Source of the DNA: DASTCZ01 sp963704455
Lineage (GTDB): Bacteria; Acidobacteriota; Terriglobia; Acidiferrales; UBA7541
NCBI GenBank assembly: GCA_963704455.1
Contig: OY969905.1
Location: forward strand, 3,782,001-3,846,000
Direction of reading: 5' to 3'
DNA length: 64,000 bases
In this document: positions 53,337-61,773 of the stretch, piece by piece
How positions within the stretch are numbered: position 1 is the stretch's first letter
Layout: every line of letters begins with the position of its first letter
Notes under the pieces: model-generated
The model's input: the letters and a program-made list of their open reading frames with translations, nothing else
What the model was told of the DNA's origin: nothing
The model's database searches: none
Position numbers and translations under genes: made by a program

Positions 53337-53429
53337 GCCTTCCGCCGGTTCCCCCGCCGCGTCTTGCTTTCGCCCTGGGCCTCAATACAATACTGGAATT
53401 CCGAACGCCTCCCAGTCCAATCCGGAGGG

Positions 53430-53459
53430 ATGACACTCATTCCTTAAATGGGGTATCAT
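53430..53459 (+). promoter_or_regulatory. Possible promoter of ispH
   Basis: ATGACA, an 18-base spacer and TATCAT, about 125 bases before the ispH ATG. Both hexamers deviate from consensus. Confidence 0.35.
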
Positions 53460-53583
53460 AGTTTGTTTCGGTACTGATTCGGAGGCTGGCACCCCTCCCG
53501 TCGAGGTTACGACGCTGCAATGAAGCGGCGGCAAACGGGCGGCACAATACAGGCCGCCAAGCGCGACGGAGCGTCAACATATA

Positions 53584-54588
53584 ATGACAAATCCGCTGGT
53601 ACAGGTTTCCAATCGGGGCGCAAAGCCGAACGGCAATGGCAAAGTGCTGCTGCGCGTCCGCCCGCGCGGATTTTGCGCCGGCGTCGTTCGCGCCGTTGAC
53701 ATTGTCGAACTTGCGCTCGAAGCCTTCGGGCCTCCCGTTTACGTTCACCACGAAATTGTGCACAACCGTTACGTTGTCGACCAGCTTCGCCAGCGAGGCG
53801 CGATTTTTGTTGAGACGGTCAACGAAGTGCCGAACGGTGCCGTCCTTATTTTCAGCGCGCACGGCGTGCCGCCCACCGTTCGCGACGAAGCTAAGACGCG
53901 CGAGTTGCGTGTGATTGACGCGACCTGCCCGCTCGTCACCAAGGTTCATCTTGAGGCGCTACGTTTCGCGCGCGAAGGCCGTCAAATCATCCTCATCGGC
54001 CACAAAGACCACCAGGAAATCGTGGGCACCTCCGGCGAGGCGCCCGACCAGACCGTGGTCGTGGACAGCGTCGAAGCCGTGGACATGCTCCAAGTCGCCG
54101 ACCCGAACCGCCTCGCGTTCCTTACGCAGACCACGCTGAGTTTGTACGACACGCAGGAAATCGTGGCGCGGCTTCGCGAGCGCTTTCCGTCAATCCAGGG
54201 CCCCGCTTCGGACGACATTTGTTACGCCACACAGAACCGGCAGGAAGCGGTTGAGCACATCGCACGCGACGTTGATTTGATTCTCGTGGTCGGTTCGCCC
54301 AACAGCTCGAACTCCAACCGCCTTGTGGAAGTGGCAGCGCGCGCCGGAGTTTCCGCGCGGCTGATTGACGATGCATCCGTGATCGAGCCGGAATGGTTCG
54401 CGAACGTGAGCCGCGTGGGCCTCACTGCGGGCGCGTCCGCGCCGGAAGTTCTCGTCGAGCACGTGAGCGAGCGGCTGGCGGATCTGGGTTTCACCGACCA
54501 GCGCGATTTTGATTTGATCCGCGAAGACGTGCGCTTCACGCTGCCTTCGGAGCTGTCGGCAGTGGCGGCGGGCGGAAAGAAGAATTAG
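53584..54588 (+). CDS. ispH: 4-hydroxy-3-methylbut-2-enyl diphosphate reductase
   Basis: The last enzyme of the MEP isoprenoid pathway makes IPP and DMAPP with a [4Fe-4S] cluster. The three Cys are in PRGFCAGVVRAVD, IDATCPLVTKVH and DDICYATQNRQ. Substrate His are in VHHEIVHN and FSAHG; SPNSSNSNRL and LTAGASAPE complete the site. The length of 334 residues is normal. The ATG at 53584 has no strong ribosome binding site. A short N-terminal extension precedes the core. Confidence 0.95.
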   Translation: MTNPLVQVSNRGAKPNGNGKVLLRVRPRGFCAGVVRAVDIVELALEAFGPPVYVHHEIVHNRYVVDQLRQRGAIFVETVNEVPNGAVLIFSAHGVPPTVRDEAKTRELRVIDATCPLVTKVHLEALRFAREGRQIILIGHKDHQEIVGTSGEAPDQTVVVDSVEAVDMLQVADPNRLAFLTQTTLSLYDTQEIVARLRERFPSIQGPASDDICYATQNRQEAVEHIARDVDLILVVGSPNSSNSNRLVEVAARAGVSARLIDDASVIEPEWFANVSRVGLTAGASAPEVLVEHVSERLADLGFTDQRDFDLIREDVRFTLPSELSAVAAGGKKN

Positions 54589-54743
54589 TTAGAATTAGTT
54601 TGCTTTCATTCGTCAAGGGTGTTGAACGAGCGCGGCACAGGGGACTTGTCCGCGGACCAGTTGCCTCAACATTCGTGTCGCGGGATAAATCGCGGGCGAA
54701 TCACTGTCGTTTCGACGATAAGTTCCCTGTTTAGGAGATTCCT

Positions 54744-56027
54744 TTGGCAGTAAAGATTGTCCGTCAGCCGAAGAGGATTGCCCTGATTGGCGCGCCGACC
54801 AGCGCCGCGGCCCTCACCGCGGGCCACGAACGCGCACCCGCCGCGCTTCGCGCCGCAGGCCTCGTCTCGCAATTGCAATCCGCCGGCTTTGACGTAACGG
54901 ACCTCGGCGATTGCGTCACGCAAATTTCCAAGCCCGATGAAGAGCATCCCCGCGCGCGAAATATTCCCGCGCTTGTCGCCGCTTTGAACGACTTGAAGCC
55001 GCGCATCGAGGTCGCCGTAAAAAGTGGCGCGCTCCCGCTGATCATCGGCGGTGATTGCAGCATCGCGCTCGCCACCGTCGCCGCCGCGCGCCGCTACTAT
55101 CGCCGCGTCGGCTTTATTTACGTGGACCGCGACGCCGGCATGAATGTGCCCGCCACAACGCCGTCGGGTTGCGTGGATGGCATGGTGATTTCGCACATGA
55201 CGGGCCGAGGCGCGCCGGAGCTGGTGCGTTTCTGGGGCGAGCCTCCGCTCGTGCGCGAGCCGGACATTATTCTCTTCGGCGTGGACCGCATGGATCCGCC
55301 CGAAGAGCAGGCGCTGGCGCGTTCGCCGATTCGCAGGTATCGCGCGAGCGACGTGCGCAGCAAGGGAGCCGCCGCGGTCGCCGAAGACGCCGCCAATCAC
55401 ATGCATGGCGACACGTACGAATTCATCCTGCACTTCGATGTGGATGCGATTTCGTCGAGCGATTTTCCCGCGTCAACTTACACCGGCCCCGGCGGCCTGA
55501 GCTTTTCCGACATTCAGCAGGCGCTGGCAATTCTGGCGTCTCGTAAAAATGTGGCCGCGCTCGAAGTCACCACGTACAATCCGTCGCTGGACCCGGATGG
55601 TGCATCCGCGCGTGCGCTGATCGAGCTGCTCGTCGCGGTGCTCACCGCGCGGCTAGCAGCGCTCGAAGCCGTGGCTCCCGCTGCATCGGTTCCGGCGACG
55701 GCTGCCGAACCAGAACCTACCGCTCACGCCGCATCCGCCGGAGGTTCAGGTGGCCCTGCGGCCAGCACTGCGGCCGAAACCAACGAGCCATCCGCGGAGC
55801 TCTCCGCGCCCGAACAGTCCGCGAACGCAACGCCCGCGCCCGAGGCGCCCAGAACAGAAGAAGTCGCCCCCTTAGGTGGACCAGCTCCTTCGCACCAATC
55901 CGAGCCAGCGGACATTGCAGAATCCGACGACAACTTCGCCACCAGCACCGATCCCAACGCCGCCAGCGATAGCGACTCCGACGATGACCACGCCCATGAT
56001 GGCGACTCCGGGCCCTCCCAGGACTAA
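54744..56027 (+). CDS. Degenerate arginase-family protein with acidic C-terminal tail
   Basis: Residues 1-310 align along the ureohydrolase fold (RIALIGAPTSAAALTAGHERAP at the start, ALEVTTYNPSLDPDG at the end). The metal ligands are mostly gone. GGDHS reads GGDCS near residue 104, DAHxD reads VDRDAGMN near 128, and the conserved Glu of VExNP is Thr. Only FDVDAISSSDFP keeps its Asp pair. The last 115 residues are Ala/Pro/Glu/Ser-rich, ending in an Asp/Ser-rich acidic run with a few His. It starts with TTG at 54744 behind AGGAG. It is probably not an arginase; its role is unknown. Confidence 0.78.
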   Translation: MAVKIVRQPKRIALIGAPTSAAALTAGHERAPAALRAAGLVSQLQSAGFDVTDLGDCVTQISKPDEEHPRARNIPALVAALNDLKPRIEVAVKSGALPLIIGGDCSIALATVAAARRYYRRVGFIYVDRDAGMNVPATTPSGCVDGMVISHMTGRGAPELVRFWGEPPLVREPDIILFGVDRMDPPEEQALARSPIRRYRASDVRSKGAAAVAEDAANHMHGDTYEFILHFDVDAISSSDFPASTYTGPGGLSFSDIQQALAILASRKNVAALEVTTYNPSLDPDGASARALIELLVAVLTARLAALEAVAPAASVPATAAEPEPTAHAASAGGSGGPAASTAAETNEPSAELSAPEQSANATPAPEAPRTEEVAPLGGPAPSHQSEPADIAESDDNFATSTDPNAASDSDSDDDHAHDGDSGPSQD

Positions 56028-56259
56028 TTCGCCCGTTTCGACCTCGCCCAAGCCTTATCGCACCCCTTCCCGCGAATCGGTCGTCTCCCCCCTCCCCCCG
56101 CGATGGCCAGTCCTTGCCGCGTCCCTCTTATGTCCTTTGGAGCAGTAGGCACGGCCCCGGGTGCGGCGTCAATATGCTGCTGCGTAGTGGGGTCCTTCCA
56201 GCCCGCAACAGACGTCGCTGTGTAAACGGGGCAGAGCATTGCTGCGAAGGAGCGGAGAA

Positions 56260-56961
56260 ATGCCATTCACGAAGCGAATTTTGTCGGTGAGTGTATTCGT
56301 GTGTGCATTCGGGCTGCTGATTTGCCGGCCCGGCGTGGCGCAATCATGCGCTGGGACTCAGGACGGAGCCGTGGATTGCTTCGTCAAAAATGCGGTTACC
56401 ACGGGGCTGCTGGCCGTTCCCACGGGGATGACCATGTCGCAGTACAAGTCCTACGGAATAGCCGTTTCAAAGGTTATGCAGACGCCCTCCGCGGCAATGT
56501 TTCTGCTGGGGATGGCGGGCGCTGCCGCTGACGCGGCTCCGCCGACGAACGCGGATGGCTCCGCCAATCAGGCGGCGCAAGACGCGCTCGTGAATGCGAT
56601 CGTCACCGCCGGATTGAATGACGGCATGATCGCGTTGCCGTCGGAGGCGACCTCCAACCAACTCGAAATGTTCGCGCGCGCACTAACTGCGAGCATGTCG
56701 GGAAGTTCCGTCGTCACAATTTCGCCGGGCGGATTCCTGCGCGTGCTCGATGGATACACTCTTGCCGCCACGCAAACGAACGGGACCATAAACTGGCTGA
56801 CGGTCACCACCAACATCACCAGTCTCGTAGGCGCGCTGCAAACCACCGGACTGATAAAGCTCCCCGCGGGCATCACGCTGGCCAACGTCGAGCAGTTCGC
56901 GCTCGACGCCGCAAGCGCAATCGTCGTATACAAGACGGCCACCGGCAAAGCGCATTTGTGA
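56260..56961 (+). CDS. Exported protein of unknown function
   Basis: A signal peptide (ILSVSVFVCAFGLLICRPGVAQS) precedes a 210-residue mature region rich in Ala/Thr/Gly. CAGTQDGAVDCFVKNAV carries two Cys that could form a disulfide. The rest (NAIVTAGLNDGMIALPSEA, LVGALQTTGLIKLPAGITL) shows internal similarity that suggests a duplicated helical motif. GAAGGAG lies nine bases before the ATG at 56260. No family recognised. Confidence 0.65.
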   Translation: MPFTKRILSVSVFVCAFGLLICRPGVAQSCAGTQDGAVDCFVKNAVTTGLLAVPTGMTMSQYKSYGIAVSKVMQTPSAAMFLLGMAGAAADAAPPTNADGSANQAAQDALVNAIVTAGLNDGMIALPSEATSNQLEMFARALTASMSGSSVVTISPGGFLRVLDGYTLAATQTNGTINWLTVTTNITSLVGALQTTGLIKLPAGITLANVEQFALDAASAIVVYKTATGKAHL

Positions 56962-57062
56962 AGCGCCAAGAAACACTTGTGATGCGGCGGGTGAGACGGC
57001 TTACTTCTTAAAATGGTTCGTGCGCCGCCCGCCATTCCTCTCTATTTGAAGTAGCGCGCGGG

Positions 57063-57071
57063 TGATATACT
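57063..57071 (+). promoter_or_regulatory. Extended -10 promoter before the 57118 gene
   Basis: TGATATACT has the TG and a five-of-six TATACT. A weak TTGAAG lies 14 bases upstream of the -10. Transcription would begin near 57078. Confidence 0.4.
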
Positions 57072-57117
57072 TTGCCGGTTCCGCAAGGTCAAGAAAACGG
57101 CCGGAACAACTTCTCTG

Positions 57118-57732
57118 CTGAACCCGCCCATCTTCGATTGGCTCAACCTACCCCAAGAAACCGATGCGGTCTCATTATGGGACTGCCTGCACGATGCCCA
57201 CATCGTTTCCATCCGCTCAAATCTTCTGGAACGCACGGTCACTTTGTTCTGTGAAATCGAACACCTGCGTTCGTTTCATAATCTTCCGGAAGGGTGGCAG
57301 TTCATTCTCAAATTGGACGGAGTGCAATCAGTGCGGGTAGCCCGATATGCGATATGGCCGGGAAAGTTTGCGGTTCCCGCGGATGTAAGCCAGAACGAAG
57401 AATCGAGATTGGTGGCCGAATATCAGGCCAAATGGCGGGAAGAGTCGCTCACTTGGGCCGAATTTGAAGCAAGCGTCACGCCCAAAGACGAACAGGTATT
57501 CGAGATTTCAGACGCGGCGCTGGCTAAGTCAATGGAGGGAATCGTTGCCCTGCAACTCCAGGGTCAACTCAATTACGCGACACGCCATGTAGTCTCTCTG
57601 CGCGCGGAACGTTTGACAATCTCCGGGAGCGATGGGAAGCAATTGGAAATTGACGAGTTCCGGAGTTTAGGCATGGCGTATTGGGAGGACTTCAGTCGTC
57701 GCGCTCTGAAAGCAAGGGAAACGCACCGTTAA
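57118..57732 (+). CDS. Protein of unknown function with an unclear start
   Basis: From 57118 the frame reads LNPPIFDWLNLPQETDAV and runs without a stop to 57732, about 205 residues. Later segments are WQFILKLDGVQSVRVARYAI and VVSLRAERLTISGSDGKQLE. The only ordinary start is a TTG at 57244, well inside this coding-like stretch. Upstream, only CTG codons (57115, 57118) are available before the stop at 57052. Either CTG is used or the annotated start at 57244 is real and the upstream similarity is chance. No family recognised. Confidence 0.5.
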   Translation: MNPPIFDWLNLPQETDAVSLWDCLHDAHIVSIRSNLLERTVTLFCEIEHLRSFHNLPEGWQFILKLDGVQSVRVARYAIWPGKFAVPADVSQNEESRLVAEYQAKWREESLTWAEFEASVTPKDEQVFEISDAALAKSMEGIVALQLQGQLNYATRHVVSLRAERLTISGSDGKQLEIDEFRSLGMAYWEDFSRRALKARETHR

Positions 57733-57831
57733 TGCGGCTTTCAGGGCGGTCGGCTAGGCTTCCGGGCCAAGAGTGCTCAAAACGGAAATTCGGCTTGCCC
57801 GCCCGCACATATCTCCTAATGCCGGGTGCCG

Positions 57832-57861
57832 CAGGCGCGGATCTTGCGCCTGGGGCTTTTT
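57832..57861 (+). terminator. Rho-independent terminator
   Basis: CAGGCGC, a seven-base loop and GCGCCTG, then GGGC and a T run. It lies 100 bases after the 57118 gene and 138 before the methyltransferase gene. Confidence 0.75.
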
Positions 57862-57998
57862 ACTTTCACTGTTTTATATTTGATGGCAGAAGATCCCCAC
57901 GCGTCCGCCGTGGCGGGTATGTGGGCCATGCGGCAGCGTGTATGTTATTGGTCGGCAGGGAAGCGAAAATAGATATCCCGGCTTAGGAGATTCGCGAA

Positions 57999-58406
57999 TT
58001 GTTCCTGCTCAAGTGGATGGATTTTTGGACGAGCTTGGCCTTCGGCGTCTTTGCGGCGACAAGGCACGATGGCAGCGCGCGTTTCTATATTGGAATGGCC
58101 GTCGGAATTGCGGGCCTTGCGCTGTGGGCCACGGCGCGCATCCAGCTCGGCAAATCGTTCAGCATTACGGCGCAGGCGCGCAAGATGGTGACCACCGGCC
58201 TCTATTCCAAAATTCACAATCCAATTTATTTTTTCGCCGGAGTGGGCTACGCCGGTTTCATCATCGCCTGGGGAAACTGGTATGCCCTTTCAGGTATACT
58301 GTTTTACTTCGTATTTCAATTTACGCGCGCCCACCAGGAAGCGAAAGTCCTCAAAGCAGCCTTTGGCGATGAATACCGCCGCTACCGCGCGCAGACTTGG
58401 TTTTAG
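57999..58406 (+). CDS. ICMT/PEMT-like membrane methyltransferase
   Basis: A 135-residue integral membrane protein of the isoprenylcysteine carboxyl methyltransferase type. The SAM-binding signature is near the end: TTGLYSKIHNPIYFFAGVGY, then HQEAKVLKAAFGDEYRRYRAQ. Four hydrophobic segments are visible. The bacterial substrates are mostly unknown. The TTG start at 57999 has AGGAG eight bases upstream. The gene is shorter than most members, so an N-terminal helix pair may be missing. Confidence 0.78.
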   Translation: MFLLKWMDFWTSLAFGVFAATRHDGSARFYIGMAVGIAGLALWATARIQLGKSFSITAQARKMVTTGLYSKIHNPIYFFAGVGYAGFIIAWGNWYALSGILFYFVFQFTRAHQEAKVLKAAFGDEYRRYRAQTWF

Positions 58407-58463
58407 GCTCGAGCATGTTCTGCATGCCCCATGCCTGCCGTGGCGGGTTCGTCCCGGTAGGGT

Positions 58464-58478
58464 GGCCGGCCTTCGGCT
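58464..58478. repeat. 15-bp direct repeat, left flank of the insertion sequence
   Basis: GGCCGGCCTTCGGCT also occurs exactly at 59663-59677 on the other side of the element, in the same orientation. The two copies fit a target-site duplication, although 15 bp is long for most families. Confidence 0.6.
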
Positions 58479-59532
58479 AGGGAAGCCTAGGGAGATCGTA
58501 TCCCCCTGAATCATCCAGGTAATAATCCAAGAAGACGGGTGGAAGCAAGCAGAGTTCGAGCGGCGCGCGGGGAGCGAGCCGCTCGATGATTTGCCACGGC
58601 GTTTGATTTTCTTTGTGGGTGTTGGGGCGCGCAAGATTGAAGTAGAGCTGGTAGGTGTGCACCTTGGCCAGAAAGTCGCCGCGGCTGGAGAAGGTTTCCA
58701 AGTCGAAGAACTCATCTTCTTCCAACCGGTGCACGGTTTCCACGTCGCTCTGATAGGTGTGGGCCGCGGGCGGGATGCGCACGTGTCGGCTGTCAGCGAG
58801 CGCGGCGGGAAAGCCGGTTCGATTTCCCTGTTTGTCGTGGCCGCCGATGAACTCTGAGCCGTTGTCCGTTTGCCAGATCAGATCGCGCAACGAGATGCCG
58901 TAGCGATCCAAGTGCTGCTGAATGCGGGAAGCAAAGACGGCGCTGGCTGCGGCGGTGCGACGTTCCGCGAAAGCCCAGAACAACAGCCCGCTGCGGACTT
59001 CGCGAGCCGTGTATTGCACGGCGGGCAGGCGGTGCCGCCGGGCTTGCGGCCAGTAGTGAGGAATATCGTCTAGATCCTTGGTATCGGCGGAGATCTGCTG
59101 GAACAGAGCCCACTGCGCTTTGATGTGTGCCAAGTCTTGCTTGCGCTGATATTTTCGGCGGCGTTTTTTCAGCAGGCCGTGCACCCGCCAGATGCGCTCC
59201 AGGGCGCGATGGCTGATGGGCAGGTCGTGTTCGCGAATCAGACGGCGGGCGCCGAAGGTGGGGAGCAACTGGCGGAGTGCAACGACTTGCTGCTCGATCG
59301 CGGGAGCCGTTTTGCGGGGCTGGTGATGCGGAGCCCGCGACTGTTCGAGCAGCCCGGAAGGTCCGTGCTGCTGGAAGCGGCGGAACCATTTGCGAACGGT
59401 GGGCACGGTGGTAGCGAACAGACGGGCGGTGGGCTTGATGCCGCGCTGGCGGACCGACTCGACTAAGCGCAGGCGATGGTTGTAGGCGTCTTGCATTTCC
59501 CGAATCAGATCGAAGTACCGAGCGGCGGCCAT
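58477..59532 (-). CDS. IS481-like DDE transposase
   Basis: An N-terminal helix-turn-helix (VESVRQRGIKPTARLFATTV, TVRKWFRRFQQHGPSGLLE) is followed by a retroviral-integrase-type core. The acidic triad is in ISADTKDLDD, IWQTDNGSEF and QSDVETVHRLEEDEF. At 351 residues it is intact, with no frameshift. The stop codon lies at the very outside edge of the element, partly outside the perfect terminal repeat. IS481 is favoured on architecture; IS3-like integrases are the alternative. Confidence 0.85.
   Translation of the reverse strand: MAAARYFDLIREMQDAYNHRLRLVESVRQRGIKPTARLFATTVPTVRKWFRRFQQHGPSGLLEQSRAPHHQPRKTAPAIEQQVVALRQLLPTFGARRLIREHDLPISHRALERIWRVHGLLKKRRRKYQRKQDLAHIKAQWALFQQISADTKDLDDIPHYWPQARRHRLPAVQYTAREVRSGLLFWAFAERRTAAASAVFASRIQQHLDRYGISLRDLIWQTDNGSEFIGGHDKQGNRTGFPAALADSRHVRIPPAAHTYQSDVETVHRLEEDEFFDLETFSSRGDFLAKVHTYQLYFNLARPNTHKENQTPWQIIERLAPRAPLELCLLPPVFLDYYLDDSGGYDLPRLP
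58495..58507. repeat. Left terminal inverted repeat
   Basis: ATCGTATCCCCCT, the perfect inverse of 59633-59645. It falls inside the C-terminal codons of the transposase. Confidence 0.8.
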
Positions 59533-59632
59533 GGGGCCGCAATATTAGCGGCGCGTGCCGCCCGGCTCCTCCCCCCTCCGCCGGGCGGCGAGTTCTTCCC
59601 AACGCTTCGGACTGATGCACTTCAACTTTGCT

Positions 59633-59645
59633 AGGGGGATACGAT
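59633..59645. repeat. Right terminal inverted repeat
   Basis: AGGGGGATACGAT, the perfect inverse of 58495-58507, 100 bases upstream of the transposase ATG. Confidence 0.8.
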
Positions 59646-59662
59646 GTGAGTAGGCTCTCCCA

Positions 59663-59677
59663 GGCCGGCCTTCGGCT
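59663..59677. repeat. 15-bp direct repeat, right flank of the insertion sequence
   Basis: Exact copy of 58464-58478 in the same orientation. Confidence 0.6.
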
Positions 59678-59783
59678 TGACATACTTTTCTCAAGGGGTG
59701 TATAAGCGCGCGGATCCACACTGTACTTGGGTCAGCAACGTTTCTGCCAGATATTTTATTGAGAATCGAAAGGAGTACACAGA

Positions 59784-60113
59784 ATGCGGATGATGCTGCA
59801 GTTTACGATTCCCGTTGAGGCCGGCAATGAGGCGGCCCGCACAGGAGCTTTCGGACGTTCTTTTCAAAAGATCATCGAATCCTTGAAGCCCGAGGCCGCG
59901 TATTTCGGGGCGGGCACGGGCGGCGAGCGCGGTGGATTCATCGTATTGGACATGAAGGACACTTCGCAGATTCCAGCTATCGCCGAGCCGTTCTTCCTGG
60001 CTTTCAACGCCTGCGTGACGTTCTTTCCGGTTATGAACGCACAAGATTTGGCGAATGCCGGTCCCGGCATCGAGAAAGCGGTTGCGGAGTACGCCAAGGC
60101 TGCGTCCGCCTGA
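59784..60113 (+). CDS. Small protein of unknown function (DUF3303-like)
   Basis: A 109-residue ferredoxin-like fold candidate: MLQFTIPVEAGNEAARTGAF, GGERGGFIVLDMKDTSQIPA, and FNACVTFFPVMNAQDL. The pattern resembles small DUF3303/antibiotic-biosynthesis-monooxygenase-like domains. GAAAGGAG lies before the ATG. No partner is clear. Confidence 0.65.
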   Translation: MRMMLQFTIPVEAGNEAARTGAFGRSFQKIIESLKPEAAYFGAGTGGERGGFIVLDMKDTSQIPAIAEPFFLAFNACVTFFPVMNAQDLANAGPGIEKAVAEYAKAASA

Positions 60114-60351
60114 TTTTTTCGCGCCCCGGATGACGGCAGTTGGAGCGAATCTTCGTCCATTGGCTGCTGGCCAAAAAACATAATGCATTCAGAATGTCTT
60201 CGGTACCCCAAGTTCGTCCCGCAGCTTGCGCGAACGTGGCCTGGTGATTTTCCAATTTCGATCCCGCCTCTCGCCTCATAGATATTGAGATTCCCCGGAA
60301 TGAATGTTAAAAGCAGAATCCCTGTCCAGTGAAAGGGAGGCGTACGCGCCG

Positions 60352-60924
60352 ATGATTAGTGAAACGGAAGTGAAAGCGACGTCGGACGAAGAACTCCTTG
60401 AAATCTGGAAAGACCAGAACGATTACGTCGCCCAAGTGGTCGCATGGGTGAAGGCCGAGATCGAGAAGCGAAACCTCGACACCAGCGGCATCTACGTTCC
60501 CACGCTTAAAGAGAAACAGCAGGCGAGGGAAACCGCGTCAAATTTTGCGCTTGCACGCTTTGCCGCCATTGGCCAGGCGTTTCTCGGTCTGGTGCTTATT
60601 GGCGGCGCCCTCATTTCTTCTTTCTCCCCGGACACGGATTTCGGCGAGACATGGGAGATCATCATCGGCGCGGTGGGAGCGCTGCTGATCGTTTACGCTA
60701 TTGGCGTTTGGAGAGGAAAGCGGTGGGCGCTCACTTCCGGAGTCGTCATCTATTCGCTCATTACACTGTTGAACATTTCGACGACGATCTTCTACGGAAT
60801 CGCGTTCTTCAAATCCAATGAGGCCGGCGGCGCTGCGTTCGGATTCATTTTGGCGGCCCTCTTTACATTGTTGAGTGGGGGCCTGGCTTTGATTCTGAAT
60901 AAGCTCAGGAAGCGTGGCCGTTAG
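60352..60924 (+). CDS. Four-helix membrane protein of unknown function
   Basis: A charged N-terminal region of about 60 residues (SDEELLEIWKDQNDYVAQVV) precedes four membrane segments (AFLGLVLIGGALISSF, IIIGAVGALLIVYAIGVW, VVIYSLITLLNISTTIFY, AFGFILAALFTLLSGGLAL). The tail is basic. The ATG at 60352 has GGGAGG upstream; an in-frame ATG at 60304 would add 16 residues. Its stop is one base from the convergent stop of the next gene. Confidence 0.7.
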   Translation: MISETEVKATSDEELLEIWKDQNDYVAQVVAWVKAEIEKRNLDTSGIYVPTLKEKQQARETASNFALARFAAIGQAFLGLVLIGGALISSFSPDTDFGETWEIIIGAVGALLIVYAIGVWRGKRWALTSGVVIYSLITLLNISTTIFYGIAFFKSNEAGGAAFGFILAALFTLLSGGLALILNKLRKRGR

Positions 60925-60925
60925 A

Positions 60926-61579
60926 TCATTTCTTATGCTGCGGCAATTTCCTGATCATTTTCTCGGCCAGGTTTGCACACGTAGCTTGCTTTTCCGCTCC
61001 TTTATCCATGATGTTGCCCATCAGCCCGGCCCACATGTGTTCCTTTGAGGTTTGATCGTGCCACAAAAGCGTCCCCTGGTCGCGGTCATACAAGTACATG
61101 GATAGGGCTGCGCCGCCCAAGCCCTTGACGGCATTTTCCCTGGATCCAAACTCGTCTATGGTGAGGAACATGATCCATCGGCCCGGCGGATGTATCGGCT
61201 CTGATTTGCGGTTGAAATATTTCTGGTTGGAAAGGTCCTGCAGCCATTCTTTCGTTGGGTTCGAGAGAATGGCTTCAGTGGGCGCTGTTTTCGCCGTATA
61301 AAATTGGGTAACCGACCGGCGTCCCTCCCAGTTATAGCCTCGGTTCTTTAATGTAATGTCAGCGCCGTTGGCGCGGTTAAAGAGGCCGATCTCCACACCG
61401 ATTTTACATTCCTTGGTGTTCGCAGGATCGTTGGTTAGATCGGCTACGAATACATCAATCGGATTCACCAGCTCGGCTCTAAAGTCCGGAGAAACAAAGA
61501 GTGGTTTGTCGGACCCCGCCAGAATTGTAGTTGCCGAAACGACGAACAAAATCGCCAGTGCGAGAGCCCGTGTTTTCAT
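60926..61579 (-). CDS. Exported protein of unknown function
   Basis: A signal peptide (TRALALAILFVVSATTILAG) is followed by a 195-residue domain: DVFVADLTNDPANTKECKIG, YNWEGRRSVTQFYTAK, WIMFLTIDEFGSRENAVKGL and LSMYLYDRDQGTLLWHDQTS. The last motif resembles bacterial secreted proteins that read out a computed quantity, but no family is assigned. The ATG at 61579 is preferred to 61666 because the added residues carry no signal. Confidence 0.65.
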   Translation of the reverse strand: MKTRALALAILFVVSATTILAGSDKPLFVSPDFRAELVNPIDVFVADLTNDPANTKECKIGVEIGLFNRANGADITLKNRGYNWEGRRSVTQFYTAKTAPTEAILSNPTKEWLQDLSNQKYFNRKSEPIHPPGRWIMFLTIDEFGSRENAVKGLGGAALSMYLYDRDQGTLLWHDQTSKEHMWAGLMGNIMDKGAEKQATCANLAEKMIRKLPQHKK

Positions 61580-61773
61580 TTGCGATGGCTCCTGAACGCG
61601 AAATTTTCCACCGTGGCCATTCGCTGAATCGCTAACGTTCCGCGGCTTCCACTGCTCGCCGAACACTGCGCAACGATTTGCCGGGGATTATTAATCCAAA
61701 GCTACAAAGATTCAAGGGCAGTACACTCAAACGCGAAGGGATGTGCGGGACGCGCGGCTGTTTGCCGCAAGGT

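Larger units (their letters stand above)
53260..53583. other. Divergent intergenic region between the SDR gene and ispH
   Basis: About 325 bases holding two short inverted repeats near the SDR end (GGTTGCAACC at 53302-53311 and TGTGTT-N11-AACACA at 53314-53336) and a possible ispH promoter at 53430. No gene was recognised. Confidence 0.5.
58479..59662. mobile_element. Complete insertion sequence of about 1.18 kb
   Basis: A perfect 13-bp inverted repeat (ATCGTATCCCCCT at 58495-58507; complement at 59633-59645) flanks the transposase. The match extends outward imperfectly through AGCCTA/TAGGCT to GGGA/TCCC, reaching the direct repeats at 58464 and 59663. The outer boundary is therefore the direct repeats rather than the perfect inverted repeat. 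It sits between the methyltransferase gene and a small unknown, disrupting nothing obvious. Confidence 0.75.

Noticed and set aside
58793..59719. Second minus-strand frame overlapping the transposase
   Set aside because: It is Arg/Pro/Ala-rich without motifs, while the other frame has the full DDE core and helix-turn-helix. It also runs past the terminal repeat.
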